The notes under the pieces were generated by a model. The model worked only from the letters and a program-made list of their open reading frames with translations, did no database searches and was not told the DNA's origin. A DNA stretch of 64,000 bases. Source: Streptomyces flavofungini. Lineage in GTDB: Bacteria > Actinomycetota > Actinomycetes > Streptomycetales > Streptomycetaceae. Positions 17,673-26,487 of the stretch are shown one piece after another. The position numbers were made by a program, and so were the translations under genes. The DNA is taken from the NCBI RefSeq assembly GCF_030388665.1, contig NZ_CP128846.1, positions 868,001 to 932,000 on the forward strand, written 5' to 3'. How positions within the stretch are numbered: the first letter of the stretch is position 1; each line of letters starts with the position of its first letter.

Positions 17673-18260
17673 ATGCGGATGTTCCTCAGGGCGAGGAACC
17701 CGGGCTGGCGGTGGCGGCACAACCCGCTGCGCCGCCGCAGCGATGTGATGGAGGCGTGGATCCTCCTGCTCGCCTGGGCGGCCGGGTTGGCCGGGGGCAC
17801 CGCGGTCGGGGTCCTGGGCGCACAGGCCATGGACGACGCCGTGGAACGGCAGAGGGCGGCACGGCACCCGGTCCGCGCCGTCCTGTCGGAAACCGCGCCC
17901 GGGGGTGCGCGCGACGGGGACAGCGACACCGGGTTCGACCGCGTGCGGGCAAGGGTGCGCTGGGCGGACGGCGACGGCATCCTCCATCACGGCCGGGCGT
18001 CCGTACGGCCCGGCACCAGGAAGGGCACCGTTCTGGCTCTGTGGGCCGACGCGCACGGCCGTCTGGTGTCCGCCCCCATCAGCCGCACCGACGGCACCGC
18101 ACGTGTGGTGGTGACCGGCGCCGGCGCGGCTTCGCTCACCTGCCTGGTGTTCCTCGCGGGCGGGCGCGTGGCGCGCCTGCGCGTCGAGCAACAGGCCACC
18201 GAACGATGGGGCCATGAGTGGGATCAGCTGGGTCCGCGATGGGGTCGTGCGGCCGGCTGA
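17673..18260 (+). CDS. Rv1733c-like membrane protein
   Basis: 195 aa. Two membrane segments: about residues 25-50 (MEAWILLLAWAAGLAGGTAVGV) and 148-172 (VVTGAGAASLTCLVFLAGG). Between them lies an extracytoplasmic domain of about 100 residues containing WADGDGILHHGRASV and GTVLALWADAHGRLV. This layout matches the Rv1733c family, whose founder is a DosR-regulon antigen of M. tuberculosis. Biochemical role unknown. Confidence 0.82.
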   Translation: MRMFLRARNPGWRWRHNPLRRRSDVMEAWILLLAWAAGLAGGTAVGVLGAQAMDDAVERQRAARHPVRAVLSETAPGGARDGDSDTGFDRVRARVRWADGDGILHHGRASVRPGTRKGTVLALWADAHGRLVSAPISRTDGTARVVVTGAGAASLTCLVFLAGGRVARLRVEQQATERWGHEWDQLGPRWGRAAG

Positions 18261-18422
18261 CAGCGGGCGGCGCGTCACGGGCCGGGGCCGGAGCACCGCC
18301 GCTGCGCGCGGAACCGTCGCGCACCCCCGTCCGTGGCGTGCCGGGTTCCGGGACGCGCCGGCCCCCAGCCGCACCCGGCCGCGGACCACCTGCGCGCGTG
18401 TGCGAGCTCGCCTCCGCTGTCC

Positions 18423-19415
18423 TCATCCGCGCCCCGACGGCCAGCTCGTGACGAGGCTGTTGTCCCGGCGCGTCACCTTGGTGCCCAAGGGGGCGCAGGC
18501 TTCGGTGAGCCGCTCGGCGATCCAGCGGTACTCGGCCTGGTCGGCCAGGCGGGTGTGGGCGTGGTCCAGGGCGATGGGGACGGCCTCGGTGCGCCGCGGT
18601 CCGTCCTCGTCCAGGGTCACCAGCCAGAGCAGCCCCAGGTCGTTGCGGAGTACCGGGTGGGTGGCGTAGTCGCCGATGAAGTCGCCCAGGTCGAACAGGA
18701 CACGGCGGGTGAAGCCGTGGAAGAGGTGGGCCGCGTGGCCGGCCACCAGCGTCGCCCCCGCGTCGACGAAGGCATCGGCCGCGCGGCGCACGTACGGCAC
18801 CGGGCGGCCCACCATGGTCGGCCCCCAGTGCACGCTGACCACGGTGACGTCGGTTTCATGGCGTACGGAGCGGATCCGGTCGGTCAGCCAGCGCGGTGTG
18901 CCGCGCCTGAGGTCGGCGTGGGCCACGCCCGGCGTGCCGGGTCCGGCGGCGCAGTGCGCCGGGTGATCGGTGACCGCGAGCAGCCCGACAGTGAGCCCGC
19001 CCGCCTTGAGGATCACGGGGTTGCGGGCGGCTTCGGTGTCCGCCCCTGCGCCCACCGACTGGATGCCGACTCCGGCGAGCAGCAACCGGGTGTCGGCCAG
19101 GGCCTCGGCCCCGTAGTCCAAAGCGTGGTCGTTGGCGAGCGTGACGGCGTCGACACCGAGATCGGTCAGGGCGCCGGCCGCCGCGGGCGGGGCGCGGAAC
19201 GGGAACGGCCTGCCCCGTGCGAGGGCGGCGGTGCCCCGCTCGGAGAGGGCGCATCCGAGGTTGAGGACGAACAGGTCCGCCTGCGTGGTCAGGTCCCGGA
19301 TCCGCTCCGAGAACAGCGGCCGCGGCCGGGCCCGTCGCGGGTCCTCGGCCACCCCGCAACCGAGCATGGTGTCCCCGGCGAGCGCGATCGTCACTGCCAT
19401 CGCACACCTGCTCAC
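18423..19415 (-). CDS. CapA-family metallophosphatase-like protein
   Basis: 330 aa from GTG at 19415; an internal ATG at 19400 with CAGGTG upstream is an alternative start. ALAGDTMLGCGV (metal-binding Asp), FVLNLGCALSE (usual N-L-E replaced by N-L-G), LANDHALDYG (N-D-H) and VSVHWGPTM are the motifs of CapA/PgsA proteins in the calcineurin-like superfamily. CapA takes part in poly-gamma-glutamate export, but no capB/capC is nearby, so the substrate here is unknown. It faces the Rv1733c-like gene tail to tail across 160 bp. Confidence 0.85.
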   Translation of the reverse strand: MSRCAMAVTIALAGDTMLGCGVAEDPRRARPRPLFSERIRDLTTQADLFVLNLGCALSERGTAALARGRPFPFRAPPAAAGALTDLGVDAVTLANDHALDYGAEALADTRLLLAGVGIQSVGAGADTEAARNPVILKAGGLTVGLLAVTDHPAHCAAGPGTPGVAHADLRRGTPRWLTDRIRSVRHETDVTVVSVHWGPTMVGRPVPYVRRAADAFVDAGATLVAGHAAHLFHGFTRRVLFDLGDFIGDYATHPVLRNDLGLLWLVTLDEDGPRRTEAVPIALDHAHTRLADQAEYRWIAERLTEACAPLGTKVTRRDNSLVTSWPSGRG

Positions 19416-19645
19416 AGGCCGCGGGAGAGGAGGACTTCATGGGCCCGGCCGGCACCGCGTGCCGCAGCCGGGTCGCGGTCCGCGCTCTGCGCCGGGCTGT
19501 GCCCCAGCCCCTGGGCCAACGCGCGCAGGGCCCGGGCCGGCGTGATCACGTCTTTCTCCAGGTGCCTCGGGCGAGCTTCCCCACCGTCCCGCGCCGTCCG
19601 ATCGTTCCGCCTCCCGCTCACAGCGGGGTCTTCCGTCACGGTCAT
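19412..19645 (-). CDS. Possible small protein upstream of the CapA-like gene
   Basis: 77 aa; ATG at 19645 preceded by GGAGCAGGCA, stop overlapping the GTG of the CapA-like gene (GTGA). A segment HLEKDVITPARALRALAQGLGH reads like a real amphipathic helix; the rest is Arg/Ala-rich and low in information. The overlap and ribosome binding site are the only support. I do not recognise it. Confidence 0.4.
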   Translation of the reverse strand: MTVTEDPAVSGRRNDRTARDGGEARPRHLEKDVITPARALRALAQGLGHSPAQSADRDPAAARGAGRAHEVLLSRGL

Positions 19646-19734
19646 TGCCTGCTCCCCATGTCACCGCCCGGAGGACTCTCCGGAGCGACTTCTGCGGTCA
19701 TGTCCAGCCTTGTCGCCACGCAGCTGGTGGGGGC

Positions 19735-19771
19735 AGGGCCGATGAGGCCAGGGGCGGGACCGATGGGCCCC
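19735..19771. promoter_or_regulatory. Putative DevR-type operators upstream of ppdK
   Basis: GGGACCGATGGGCCCC at 19756-19771 (12/14, AT centre), with a weaker AGGGCCGATGAGGCCA 21 bp before it (9/14, AT centre). They lie about 220 bp before the ppdK ATG, so a long leader is implied. The rest of the gap 19646-19991 shows no supported gene. Confidence 0.45.
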
Positions 19772-19991
19772 GCGGAGGTGGCGCAACGCGACCGGACACG
19801 TCCGATGACCGCGCGGGGAGCCCCGCCCCTCACGCGCCGGTCCCTGGACGCCCGGTGGGCCTGGCGGACCGTCATCGAGGACGTTCAGCACCTGGCACGG
19901 CGCTCGGCCCGCGTCGAACGCTGGAGCGGCACCACGTGGACCGTCCGCAACGGCCACTCCCCCGTCCCCCGGAGGAAGGAAACACACCGCC

Positions 19992-22676
19992 ATGGCCACG
20001 TACGTGTACGCGTTCACCGAGGGCCACCGAGGCATGGCCGACCTGCTCGGCGGCAAGGGCGCCAACCTGGCCGAGATGACCCGGCTCGGCCTTCCCGTGC
20101 CCCCCGGATTCACCGTCACCACCGAGGCCTGCCGCGCCTACCTCGCCACCGGGGCCGAGCCGGACGGCCTGGCCGACGAGATCGCCACGCACCTGGCCGC
20201 CCTGGAGCGGGGTGCCGGGCGCCGACTCGGGCAGGCGGACGACCCGTTGCTCCTGTCCGTGCGGTCCGGGGCGCGCTTCTCCATGCCCGGCATGATGGAG
20301 ACCGTCCTGGACATCGGCCTCACCGACGACTCCGTGCGGGGTCTGGCCAAGGTGTCGGGGAGCGAGCGCTTCGCCTTCGACTCCTACCGCCGCCTCGTCC
20401 AGATGTTCGGCAGTACGGTGATGGGCGTCGACTCCGCCCTGTTCGAGGAGGCCGTCGCCGGCCTGAAGGAGTCCCGGGGCGTCCCGGACGACCTGGGTCT
20501 GGACGCCTCCGACCTCGCCGGGCTCGTCGAGACGTACAAGAACCTCATCCGCGAGCAGACCGGCCAGGACTTCCCCCAGTCCCCCGCCGAGCAGTTGCAG
20601 CGCTCGATCCGTGCCGTCTTCGCGTCCTGGAACGGCGAGCGGGCCCGCCTCTACCGCCGTCGCGAGCACATCGCCGACGACCTGGGCACCGCGATCAACG
20701 TCCAGCGCATGGTCTTCGGCAACCTCGGTGCCGACTCCGGCAGCGGCGTCGCCTTCACCCGTGACCCGGCCACCGGTCGCAGCGGACCGTACGGCGACTA
20801 CCTTTCCAACGCCCAGGGCGAGGACGTCGTCGCGGGCGTCCGCAACACCGTGCCGCTGGCCGAACTCCAGCGCCTGGACCCGTCGTCGTACGCGCTGCTG
20901 CGCAGGCACCTGGCGACGCTGGAGGCCCACTACCGGGACCTGTGCGACATCGAGTTCACCATCGAGCGCGGCACGCTGTGGATGCTGCAGACCCGGGTCG
21001 GCAAGCGGACCGCCGAGGCGGCGTTCGTCATCGCCGCCGAGCTGGCCGACGAGGGGCTGATCACTCCCGACGAAGGCCTGGCCCGTGTCGACGGAGAGGG
21101 CTTGGCCCGGCTGATGTTCCCCCGGTTCGACGTCGAGGCCGTCGGTGCGGCGCTCGCGCACGGTCTCGCGGCGTCGCCCGGCGCCGCCGTCGGGACGGCG
21201 GTCTTCGACTGTGCCGAGGCCGTGCGCCGCGCCGACGCCGGGGAGCAGGTCGTGCTGGTCCGGCAGGAGACCACCCCCGACGATCTGCCGGGCATGGTCG
21301 CCGCCCGGGCCGTCCTGACCAGCCGCGGCGGCAGGACCAGTCACGCGGCCGTCGTCGCCCGCGGCATGGGCAAGGTCTGTGTGTGCGGCGCCGAGGAGAT
21401 CACCGTCGACGCCCGGGAACGCCGCTTCACCGCCGGTGGCGTCACCGTCGAGGAGGGCACGGTCATCTCCGTCGACGGCTCCACGGGTGCCGTGTACGCC
21501 GGGGCGGTGCCGTTGGTCGACTCCGTGGTCATGCGCTACCTCGAGACGGGCGAGCGCTCCGCCGGCCTGGTGGACGCCGTGGCCCGCGCCATGGAGCGGG
21601 CCGACGGTGCCCGGCGCATGGAAGTACGAGCCAACGCCGACACCCCTGAGGACGCCGCGCGGGCCCGCCGCTTCGGTGCGCAGGGCATCGGCCTGTGCCG
21701 AACCGAGCACATGTTCCTCGGTGACCGGCGACGGCTGGTGGAAGCGATGATCCTGGCCCGTACGGACGAGGAGCGGGAACGGGCGCTGGGAGCCCTGCTT
21801 CCCCTGCAGCGACAGGACTTCGTCGGCATTCTGGAGGCCATGGACGGCCTGCCGGTCACCATCCGCCTCCTCGATCCGCCGCTGCACGAGTTCCTGCCCG
21901 ACCGCACCGAACTCGCCGTCCGCATCGCCGCCGCCGAGGCACACGGTGACCGGACCAGCGACCATGACGCCGAGCTGCTCGACGCCGTGAACCGCATGCA
22001 CGAGGAGAACCCGATGCTCGGCCTGCGCGGCGTACGGCTGGGCCTGGTGGCTCCGGGCCTGGTCGCCATGCAGGTGCGGGCGGTCGCCGAAGCGGTGGTG
22101 GAGCGCAAGCGGGCGGGAGGAGCCCCGCGGGCCGAGATCATGGTCCCGCTGATCGACGCGGTCGAGGAACTCCACCTCGTACGTGAGGAAGTGCGCCAGG
22201 TGCTCGCCGAGGTCGCGGCGGCCACGGGCGTCCCGGTGTCGTGCCCGGTCGGCACCATGATCGAGCTGCCCCGGGCCGCCCTCACCGCGGGGCGCATCGC
22301 CCGCGAGGCCGAGTTCTTCTCCTTCGGAACGAACGACCTCACCCAGACCACCTGGGGCTTCTCCCGCGACGACGTCGAGGCCGCCTTCTTCTCCGCCTAC
22401 CTCGACAAGGGCATCTTCAAGGTGTCCCCGTTCGAGACGATCGACCACGAGGGGGTGGGCCGACTGGTCCGGATCGCCGTCGCGGAGGGCCGGGCGGCCC
22501 GGCCCGGGCTGACGATCGGGGTCTGTGGCGAGCACGGCGGCGACCCGGAGTCGGTCGGCTTCTTCCACGCGGCGGGACTCGACTATGTGTCCTGCTCCCC
22601 GTTCCGTGTGCCGGTAGCCCGCCTTGAGGCCGGGCGGGCGGCACTCGCCGGAACGGACACGAGCGACAGCAGGTGA
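19992..22676 (+). CDS. ppdK: Pyruvate, phosphate dikinase
   Basis: 894 aa, full length; ATG after GGAGGAAGG. Interconverts pyruvate + ATP + Pi and PEP + AMP + PPi. N-terminal nucleotide domain (LLGGKGANLAEM; LLLSVRSGARFSMPGMMET); central phospho-histidine TSRGGRTSHAAVVARGMG; C-terminal PEP-binding barrel with GLCRTEHMF, FFSFGTNDLTQTTWGFSRD and catalytic cysteine in GVCGEHGGDP. Under low oxygen it can run toward pyruvate to make ATP from PPi, or feed gluconeogenesis; PPDK is also present in the S. coelicolor OsdR island. Confidence 0.97.
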   Translation: MATYVYAFTEGHRGMADLLGGKGANLAEMTRLGLPVPPGFTVTTEACRAYLATGAEPDGLADEIATHLAALERGAGRRLGQADDPLLLSVRSGARFSMPGMMETVLDIGLTDDSVRGLAKVSGSERFAFDSYRRLVQMFGSTVMGVDSALFEEAVAGLKESRGVPDDLGLDASDLAGLVETYKNLIREQTGQDFPQSPAEQLQRSIRAVFASWNGERARLYRRREHIADDLGTAINVQRMVFGNLGADSGSGVAFTRDPATGRSGPYGDYLSNAQGEDVVAGVRNTVPLAELQRLDPSSYALLRRHLATLEAHYRDLCDIEFTIERGTLWMLQTRVGKRTAEAAFVIAAELADEGLITPDEGLARVDGEGLARLMFPRFDVEAVGAALAHGLAASPGAAVGTAVFDCAEAVRRADAGEQVVLVRQETTPDDLPGMVAARAVLTSRGGRTSHAAVVARGMGKVCVCGAEEITVDARERRFTAGGVTVEEGTVISVDGSTGAVYAGAVPLVDSVVMRYLETGERSAGLVDAVARAMERADGARRMEVRANADTPEDAARARRFGAQGIGLCRTEHMFLGDRRRLVEAMILARTDEERERALGALLPLQRQDFVGILEAMDGLPVTIRLLDPPLHEFLPDRTELAVRIAAAEAHGDRTSDHDAELLDAVNRMHEENPMLGLRGVRLGLVAPGLVAMQVRAVAEAVVERKRAGGAPRAEIMVPLIDAVEELHLVREEVRQVLAEVAAATGVPVSCPVGTMIELPRAALTAGRIAREAEFFSFGTNDLTQTTWGFSRDDVEAAFFSAYLDKGIFKVSPFETIDHEGVGRLVRIAVAEGRAARPGLTIGVCGEHGGDPESVGFFHAAGLDYVSCSPFRVPVARLEAGRAALAGTDTSDSR

Positions 22677-22713
22677 CGGCGCCCTGCGGGACCGATCGGC
22701 TCGCGCTGGGGCG

Positions 22714-24054
22714 CTACAGCTCCTTCGCCTCCCGGACGGTGTGGAGGTGGACCAGGACGTCGTACGCCACGCCGATGGCGACCTCGGTCGTCCTGTCGTT
22801 CGGGTACTGCGTGCCGACGCTGTATGTCGGGCGCGAAAGGCCCAGCCAGCTGCGGGCGGCGGCAGGGGCCTTGCGCAGGTCGGCGTAGTAGTCGCGGTAC
22901 CGGACCTGGTCGAGCGTGCACTCGTTCGTGCCGGGACCGGCCGGGCCGACGGTGAACTTCTTCCACTCGCCCCCGAGCGCCTGGTCCTTGGAGAGGAAGG
23001 AACCCCGCTCGAAGGTGGTGCCGATGGCCAGGTAGTCCACGCCCAGGGTGTCGCGGAGGAACGAGCCCTGGGTCTTCGGGTACAGCGTGGGATCGGAGGC
23101 CGCGTAGCCCGCGTGGTCGTTGTGGGCCGACAGCAGGACCTTGCCGCCGGTGCGCCGCTGCCACCAAGCCGTGGTCTCGGCCATCACCTGGTCGCGGTAG
23201 CGCTGCATGGCGGTCAACGATGCCTGGTCGCCGAGGTCGGCGCTCAGGAAGGTGTAGGTCTGGGCGATGTTGCGTGCGTTCTGCAGAACGAACTCGAAGT
23301 CCTCGCCGCCTGCGGACCTCTGACCTCGTACGAGGTCAAGCACTTGCTTGGCCTTGGCTGCGTTCTGCTGCCGCTGCGCGAGCGGCCGCTCCAGGTAGGC
23401 GATGGCGTCGTCGAGCGGGCGCAGACCGGTGAGAAGCTCGTTCAGGCGCGGCATCGACTCCGGACGGGTCCGCCGGACGTAGTCGGTGACGCTGTCGAAG
23501 ACCGGTTCGTCGATCCTGGGCGCACCGATGTCGTCGCCCAGGAAGTGGACCGGGCGGTCGGGGTGTTGGAGGTTGTGGTCGCGCATCCACTGGATGAGGG
23601 TCGCAAACTCCTCACGATCCCAGGGAGATCCGGCCATCACCTCGTGCACGACCTGCCGTGCGGTGCGGTCACCGTCGCCGCGCTGGAGGTAGTCGTCGAT
23701 CCGCAGACCCGCCGACCAGCTGATCTCCAGGGCGAACGTGGTGAATCCCTTCCGCTCGACGAGGTAGCGAAAGACCCGGTCCTTCAGGGCGAAGAATTCG
23801 TGCGAGCCGTGCGTGGCCTCACCCACGCCGACCACCTTGGCGTCGCCCACCATCACCCCCAGGGCGCGCAGATCGGCCGTTCCGGTGCCCGGCTCCGCAG
23901 ACCGCAGCGGATGGGCGATACGGTCAAGGGCGCGGACGGGGTCCGACGCGACGGCCGACGCGGGCGCCACCGGTGCTGCCTGCGCAGCCGCCGTGGGGGT
24001 CAGCGTCGCGGCCAGGGCGAGGGCCGCCGCGCGTCGCTTCCCATTGCCGATCAT
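22714..24054 (-). CDS. Secreted erythromycin-esterase-family protein
   Basis: 446 aa with an N-terminal signal peptide (basic start, Ala-rich core, AQAAPVAP cleavage region near residue 27). Family motifs: VVGVGEATHGSHEFF around 74-88 with the Glu and His of the Ere active site, FALEISWSAG, and LLSAHNDHAGY with a second conserved His. Ere enzymes hydrolyse macrolide lactones, but the family is broad and most extracellular actinobacterial members have unknown substrates. Resistance should not be assumed. Confidence 0.88.
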   Translation of the reverse strand: MIGNGKRRAAALALAATLTPTAAAQAAPVAPASAVASDPVRALDRIAHPLRSAEPGTGTADLRALGVMVGDAKVVGVGEATHGSHEFFALKDRVFRYLVERKGFTTFALEISWSAGLRIDDYLQRGDGDRTARQVVHEVMAGSPWDREEFATLIQWMRDHNLQHPDRPVHFLGDDIGAPRIDEPVFDSVTDYVRRTRPESMPRLNELLTGLRPLDDAIAYLERPLAQRQQNAAKAKQVLDLVRGQRSAGGEDFEFVLQNARNIAQTYTFLSADLGDQASLTAMQRYRDQVMAETTAWWQRRTGGKVLLSAHNDHAGYAASDPTLYPKTQGSFLRDTLGVDYLAIGTTFERGSFLSKDQALGGEWKKFTVGPAGPGTNECTLDQVRYRDYYADLRKAPAAARSWLGLSRPTYSVGTQYPNDRTTEVAIGVAYDVLVHLHTVREAKEL

Positions 24055-24341
24055 GTGCGATCACTCCTCAACGTGCTTGGTGTCAAGCGCTGCTGAGGAG
24101 ATCGTCACGCACGCGGCACCCCGGGCGCGCTGAGGCTTGCCCGACACCTTCTCAGGGGGCAGCCCCATGGCTCGGGTCCAGGCGGGTCGGGCAGCGTGCT
24201 GTGGAGGCTGTGGGTCTACGAGGCTGGCCCCGCCGCCAGGAACGCCACCGGGCCGGCGGAACCCGTGCCCGCCGAGGGCGCCCGGTGGTCGCGGGTCACG
24301 CGACCACGGCCGGACTGGGTGCCGCGCCGCATCCGAGGCGG

Positions 24342-24980
24342 TCAGCTGACGCCCATCATCGCCTTCATGCGGGCGATCTCCGCGCTCCGGGTGCTGATGA
24401 CGGTGTCCGCGAGGGCTTTGGTCGCGGCGTGCGCACCGGTCGACTTCACCGCGCGGGCCTGGTCGATCGCTCCCTGATGGTGGTCGGTCATCATGGTCAG
24501 GAACGACCTGTCGAACTCCGCGTCGTGGGTGCCGTCCAGGTGCCGCATCCGTTCCTGGTGCGTCATCCCGCGTGCGTCGTGGTGGCCCTCCCGATCGTGC
24601 CCGCGGGCCGGGTCATCCCTGGCGCCCGTGCCCCGGGGGATTTCCTCTCCCCATTTCTCCAGCCAAGCGCACATCGTGGCGAGTTCAGCGGTGCGTACGT
24701 GTTCGACCTTCGCCGCGAAAGCCTTGATCTCGGTGGAGGTGGTGTGGGTCCGTGCCATCTCGGCCATCTCGATGGCCTGGCGGTGATGAGGGACCATTCG
24801 CTGCGTGAACGTCACGTCCGCCCGATTGTGCTGTCGCCCTTGGGCTGTCACGGACGCGCGGGTGTCGGAAGTGCTGTCGTTGGTGCCACCGTCGCCGCCG
24901 CAGCCACCGAGAACGATCGCCACACTCGCGAGCACGGCGACGGGGGCGGCGCGACGGGGCATGGAACTCATCGTGGACAT
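24342..24980 (-). CDS. DUF305 lipoprotein
   Basis: 212 aa; ATG at 24980 after AAGGAG. Lipobox VLGGC with lipidated cysteine near residue 27. Two DUF305 (ferritin-like four-helix) repeats carry the paired-His motifs MVPHHRQAIEMAEMA and MMTDHHQGAIDQA; a His/Asp-rich linker (DREGHHDARGMTHQERM) separates them. DUF305 proteins are often linked to copper or other metal stress. Predicted on the outer face of the membrane. Confidence 0.9.
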   Translation of the reverse strand: MSTMSSMPRRAAPVAVLASVAIVLGGCGGDGGTNDSTSDTRASVTAQGRQHNRADVTFTQRMVPHHRQAIEMAEMARTHTTSTEIKAFAAKVEHVRTAELATMCAWLEKWGEEIPRGTGARDDPARGHDREGHHDARGMTHQERMRHLDGTHDAEFDRSFLTMMTDHHQGAIDQARAVKSTGAHAATKALADTVISTRSAEIARMKAMMGVS

Positions 24981-25259
24981 GATGCTGCGGCTCCTTGGTC
25001 CGTAGAGGCCGACCCGGCTTGCGCCGAGGACTCGAACCGGCCCTGGCACGCGTTCCGGCAGCACGGGGACCGTCGCGCGCCGGTCCCGGCCACTGACGCC
25101 CTTCTTGTGGTGGGCGTACCAGCGCACGGCGCGTCATTTCTCTGCCGGCGGGGAGATCGGCGGTGCGCCCGCCAGGGAACCTCCCCCACGCAACAACCTC
25201 GCACGTTCCCCGCTGTCCGCACAGTGCCGACCGGACCCGTCCTCCCGCCCCGCGCGGTG

Positions 25260-25296
25260 GGAGCCGACCGGCCCTCCCCCGAGGCCGGGCCGACAC
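25260..25296. promoter_or_regulatory. Tandem DevR-type palindromes in a 446-bp gene-free stretch
   Basis: GGAGCCGACCGGCCCT at 25260-25275 (12/14) and GAGGCCGGGCCGACAC at 25281-25296 (10/14), 21 bp apart. They are 280 bp upstream of the DUF305 gene. The stretch 24981-25426 otherwise shows an inverted repeat GGGACCG-8 bp-CGGTCCC at 25066-25087 and no gene I can support. Confidence 0.4.
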
Positions 25297-25426
25297 TCTC
25301 GTCCTCTGTACGAGGCTCAAACCGTGGTCGGCCATCCGCTGTCGGCCTGGGAAGCCGCCCCACGCGCAGGGTCCCGTGTGAGCTGCCGCACCACGAGAGG
25401 ACAAGTGGACGCATTCATGCTCGGCC

Positions 25427-26269
25427 TCATCCGGGCACCACCGCCACAGGGCTCCTGGAGTGCCGCAACAGGCTGAGGACGACCGGCCCGAGCACCGCAC
25501 CGCGATGGCCCACCACGGTCAACTCGGTGAACTGCGCGGCCTGCGGCAGCGCCACGGCGGGCCGCTGCAGGACGACGTGCTCCAGTACCCGCACCTGCGA
25601 GTACTTCTCCCGCCACGGACGTAGGTGGCAGGAGAGCACCCGCTGCTCCTCCTCCACCCGAGCGGCCCATTCCGCAGGTCCCGCGGGTCCGTCGGGTGGG
25701 GCGCAGGCATGCACGGCGTGCAGAAACGCCCCGCGACAGACCGCGGCCTCGAAGGCGAACTCCACAGCACTCGCGGGAAGTTCGCCGCCGCCGAGGCCGA
25801 GCGTCACCTTGGCCGGCCGCCGGTCGACGCCACTGTCCACCGGAGCCATCGGCACCAGCACCACGGGGCACCTCGCACGCTCGACCGCCCCGCGTGCCAC
25901 CGATCCGACGGGCAGTCCCGCGCTTCCACCCGTGCCCCGGGCCCCCACCACGAGCATGTCCGCCCTGTCGGCATGGGCGAGCAGCGAGGGAACCGCGGCA
26001 CCGCGTGGCACCACCACCTCCGCCCGCAGTCGGGGATGCTCGTCCGTGAGCCGCGCCGCGATGCGGGTCGCCGGGCAGTAAGGCCGCGGGGGCCACAGTC
26101 GGCCCGGATCCGCCTCGGGCTCGGGTTCGGGTTCGGGTTCGGGTTCGCCCGACACGTACACCACACGCAGCAGGAGGCCGCGGCGTGCGGCCTCCCGCGC
26201 CGCCCAGGCCGCTGCCATGTCGCCGCGCACGGAACCGTCGACGCCGACGACGACAGCCGATGCCTCCAT
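25427..26269 (-). CDS. Universal stress protein, two domains, with EP-repeat insert
   Basis: 280 aa from ATG at 26269 (AGGGGGCGG upstream; an ATG at 26287 has no ribosome binding site). First UspA domain: VVVGVDGSVRG and VGARGTGGSAGLPVGSVA (intact G-2x-G-9x-G-S). A run of Glu-Pro repeats (SGEPEPEPEPEPEADPG) interrupts the first domain near residue 42. The second domain ends VGHRGAVLGPVVLSLLRHSRSPVAVV, without the usual GPVTH signature, so it is degenerate. Divergent from the USP at 26488, with two palindromes between them. Confidence 0.9.
   Translation of the reverse strand: MEASAVVVGVDGSVRGDMAAAWAAREAARRGLLLRVVYVSGEPEPEPEPEPEADPGRLWPPRPYCPATRIAARLTDEHPRLRAEVVVPRGAAVPSLLAHADRADMLVVGARGTGGSAGLPVGSVARGAVERARCPVVLVPMAPVDSGVDRRPAKVTLGLGGGELPASAVEFAFEAAVCRGAFLHAVHACAPPDGPAGPAEWAARVEEEQRVLSCHLRPWREKYSQVRVLEHVVLQRPAVALPQAAQFTELTVVGHRGAVLGPVVLSLLRHSRSPVAVVPG
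26117..26147. repeat. Hexanucleotide microsatellite (GGGTTC)n in a USP gene
   Basis: About five in-frame copies of GGGTTC/GGGCTC encode the Glu-Pro repeat on the minus strand. Copy changes add or remove EP pairs without a frameshift. Confidence 0.85.
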
Positions 26270-26347
26270 GGGCCGCCCCCTGTCCATGCCGTGAGGTCTT
26301 CTTGCCCGCGGCTCTCCACCCTCGTGCCCCGGAGGTCGCCGTCCACA

Positions 26348-26383
26348 GGGGCCGAGCGGTCCGATCCGGGGCCCGAACGCCCC
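26348..26383. promoter_or_regulatory. Tandem putative DevR-type operators between divergent USP genes
   Basis: GGGGCCGAGCGGTCCG at 26348-26363 (12/14) and GGGGCCCGAACGCCCC at 26368-26383 (11/14), exactly 20 bp apart. They lie 79-114 bp from the minus-strand USP ATG and 105-140 bp from the plus-strand USP start. Confidence 0.55.
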
Positions 26384-26487
26384 TTCGGGCGGCCGGGGCC
26401 CGGCGGCATGCTGGAAGTGAGGGAGGTGGGTGCGTCGGATCCGGCGGCCCCCCCGCCCGATGACCTCAAGGGCTCCGGCGAGAGCGG

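Noticed and set aside
18423..19415. Poly-gamma-glutamate capsule locus
   Set aside because: Only a CapA-like protein is present; capB, capC and capE are absent.
19642..19875. 77-codon minus-strand frame overlapping the start of the small gene at 19645
   Set aside because: Arg-rich, no ribosome binding site and it covers the putative ppdK operators.
22714..24054. Macrolide resistance gene
   Set aside because: Ere-family motifs are present, but no macrolide cluster or other resistance gene is nearby and the family is functionally broad.
24968..25414. Minus-strand frame of 148 codons upstream of the DUF305 gene
   Set aside because: Low-information composition, no family resemblance, and it runs through the lipoprotein start region.
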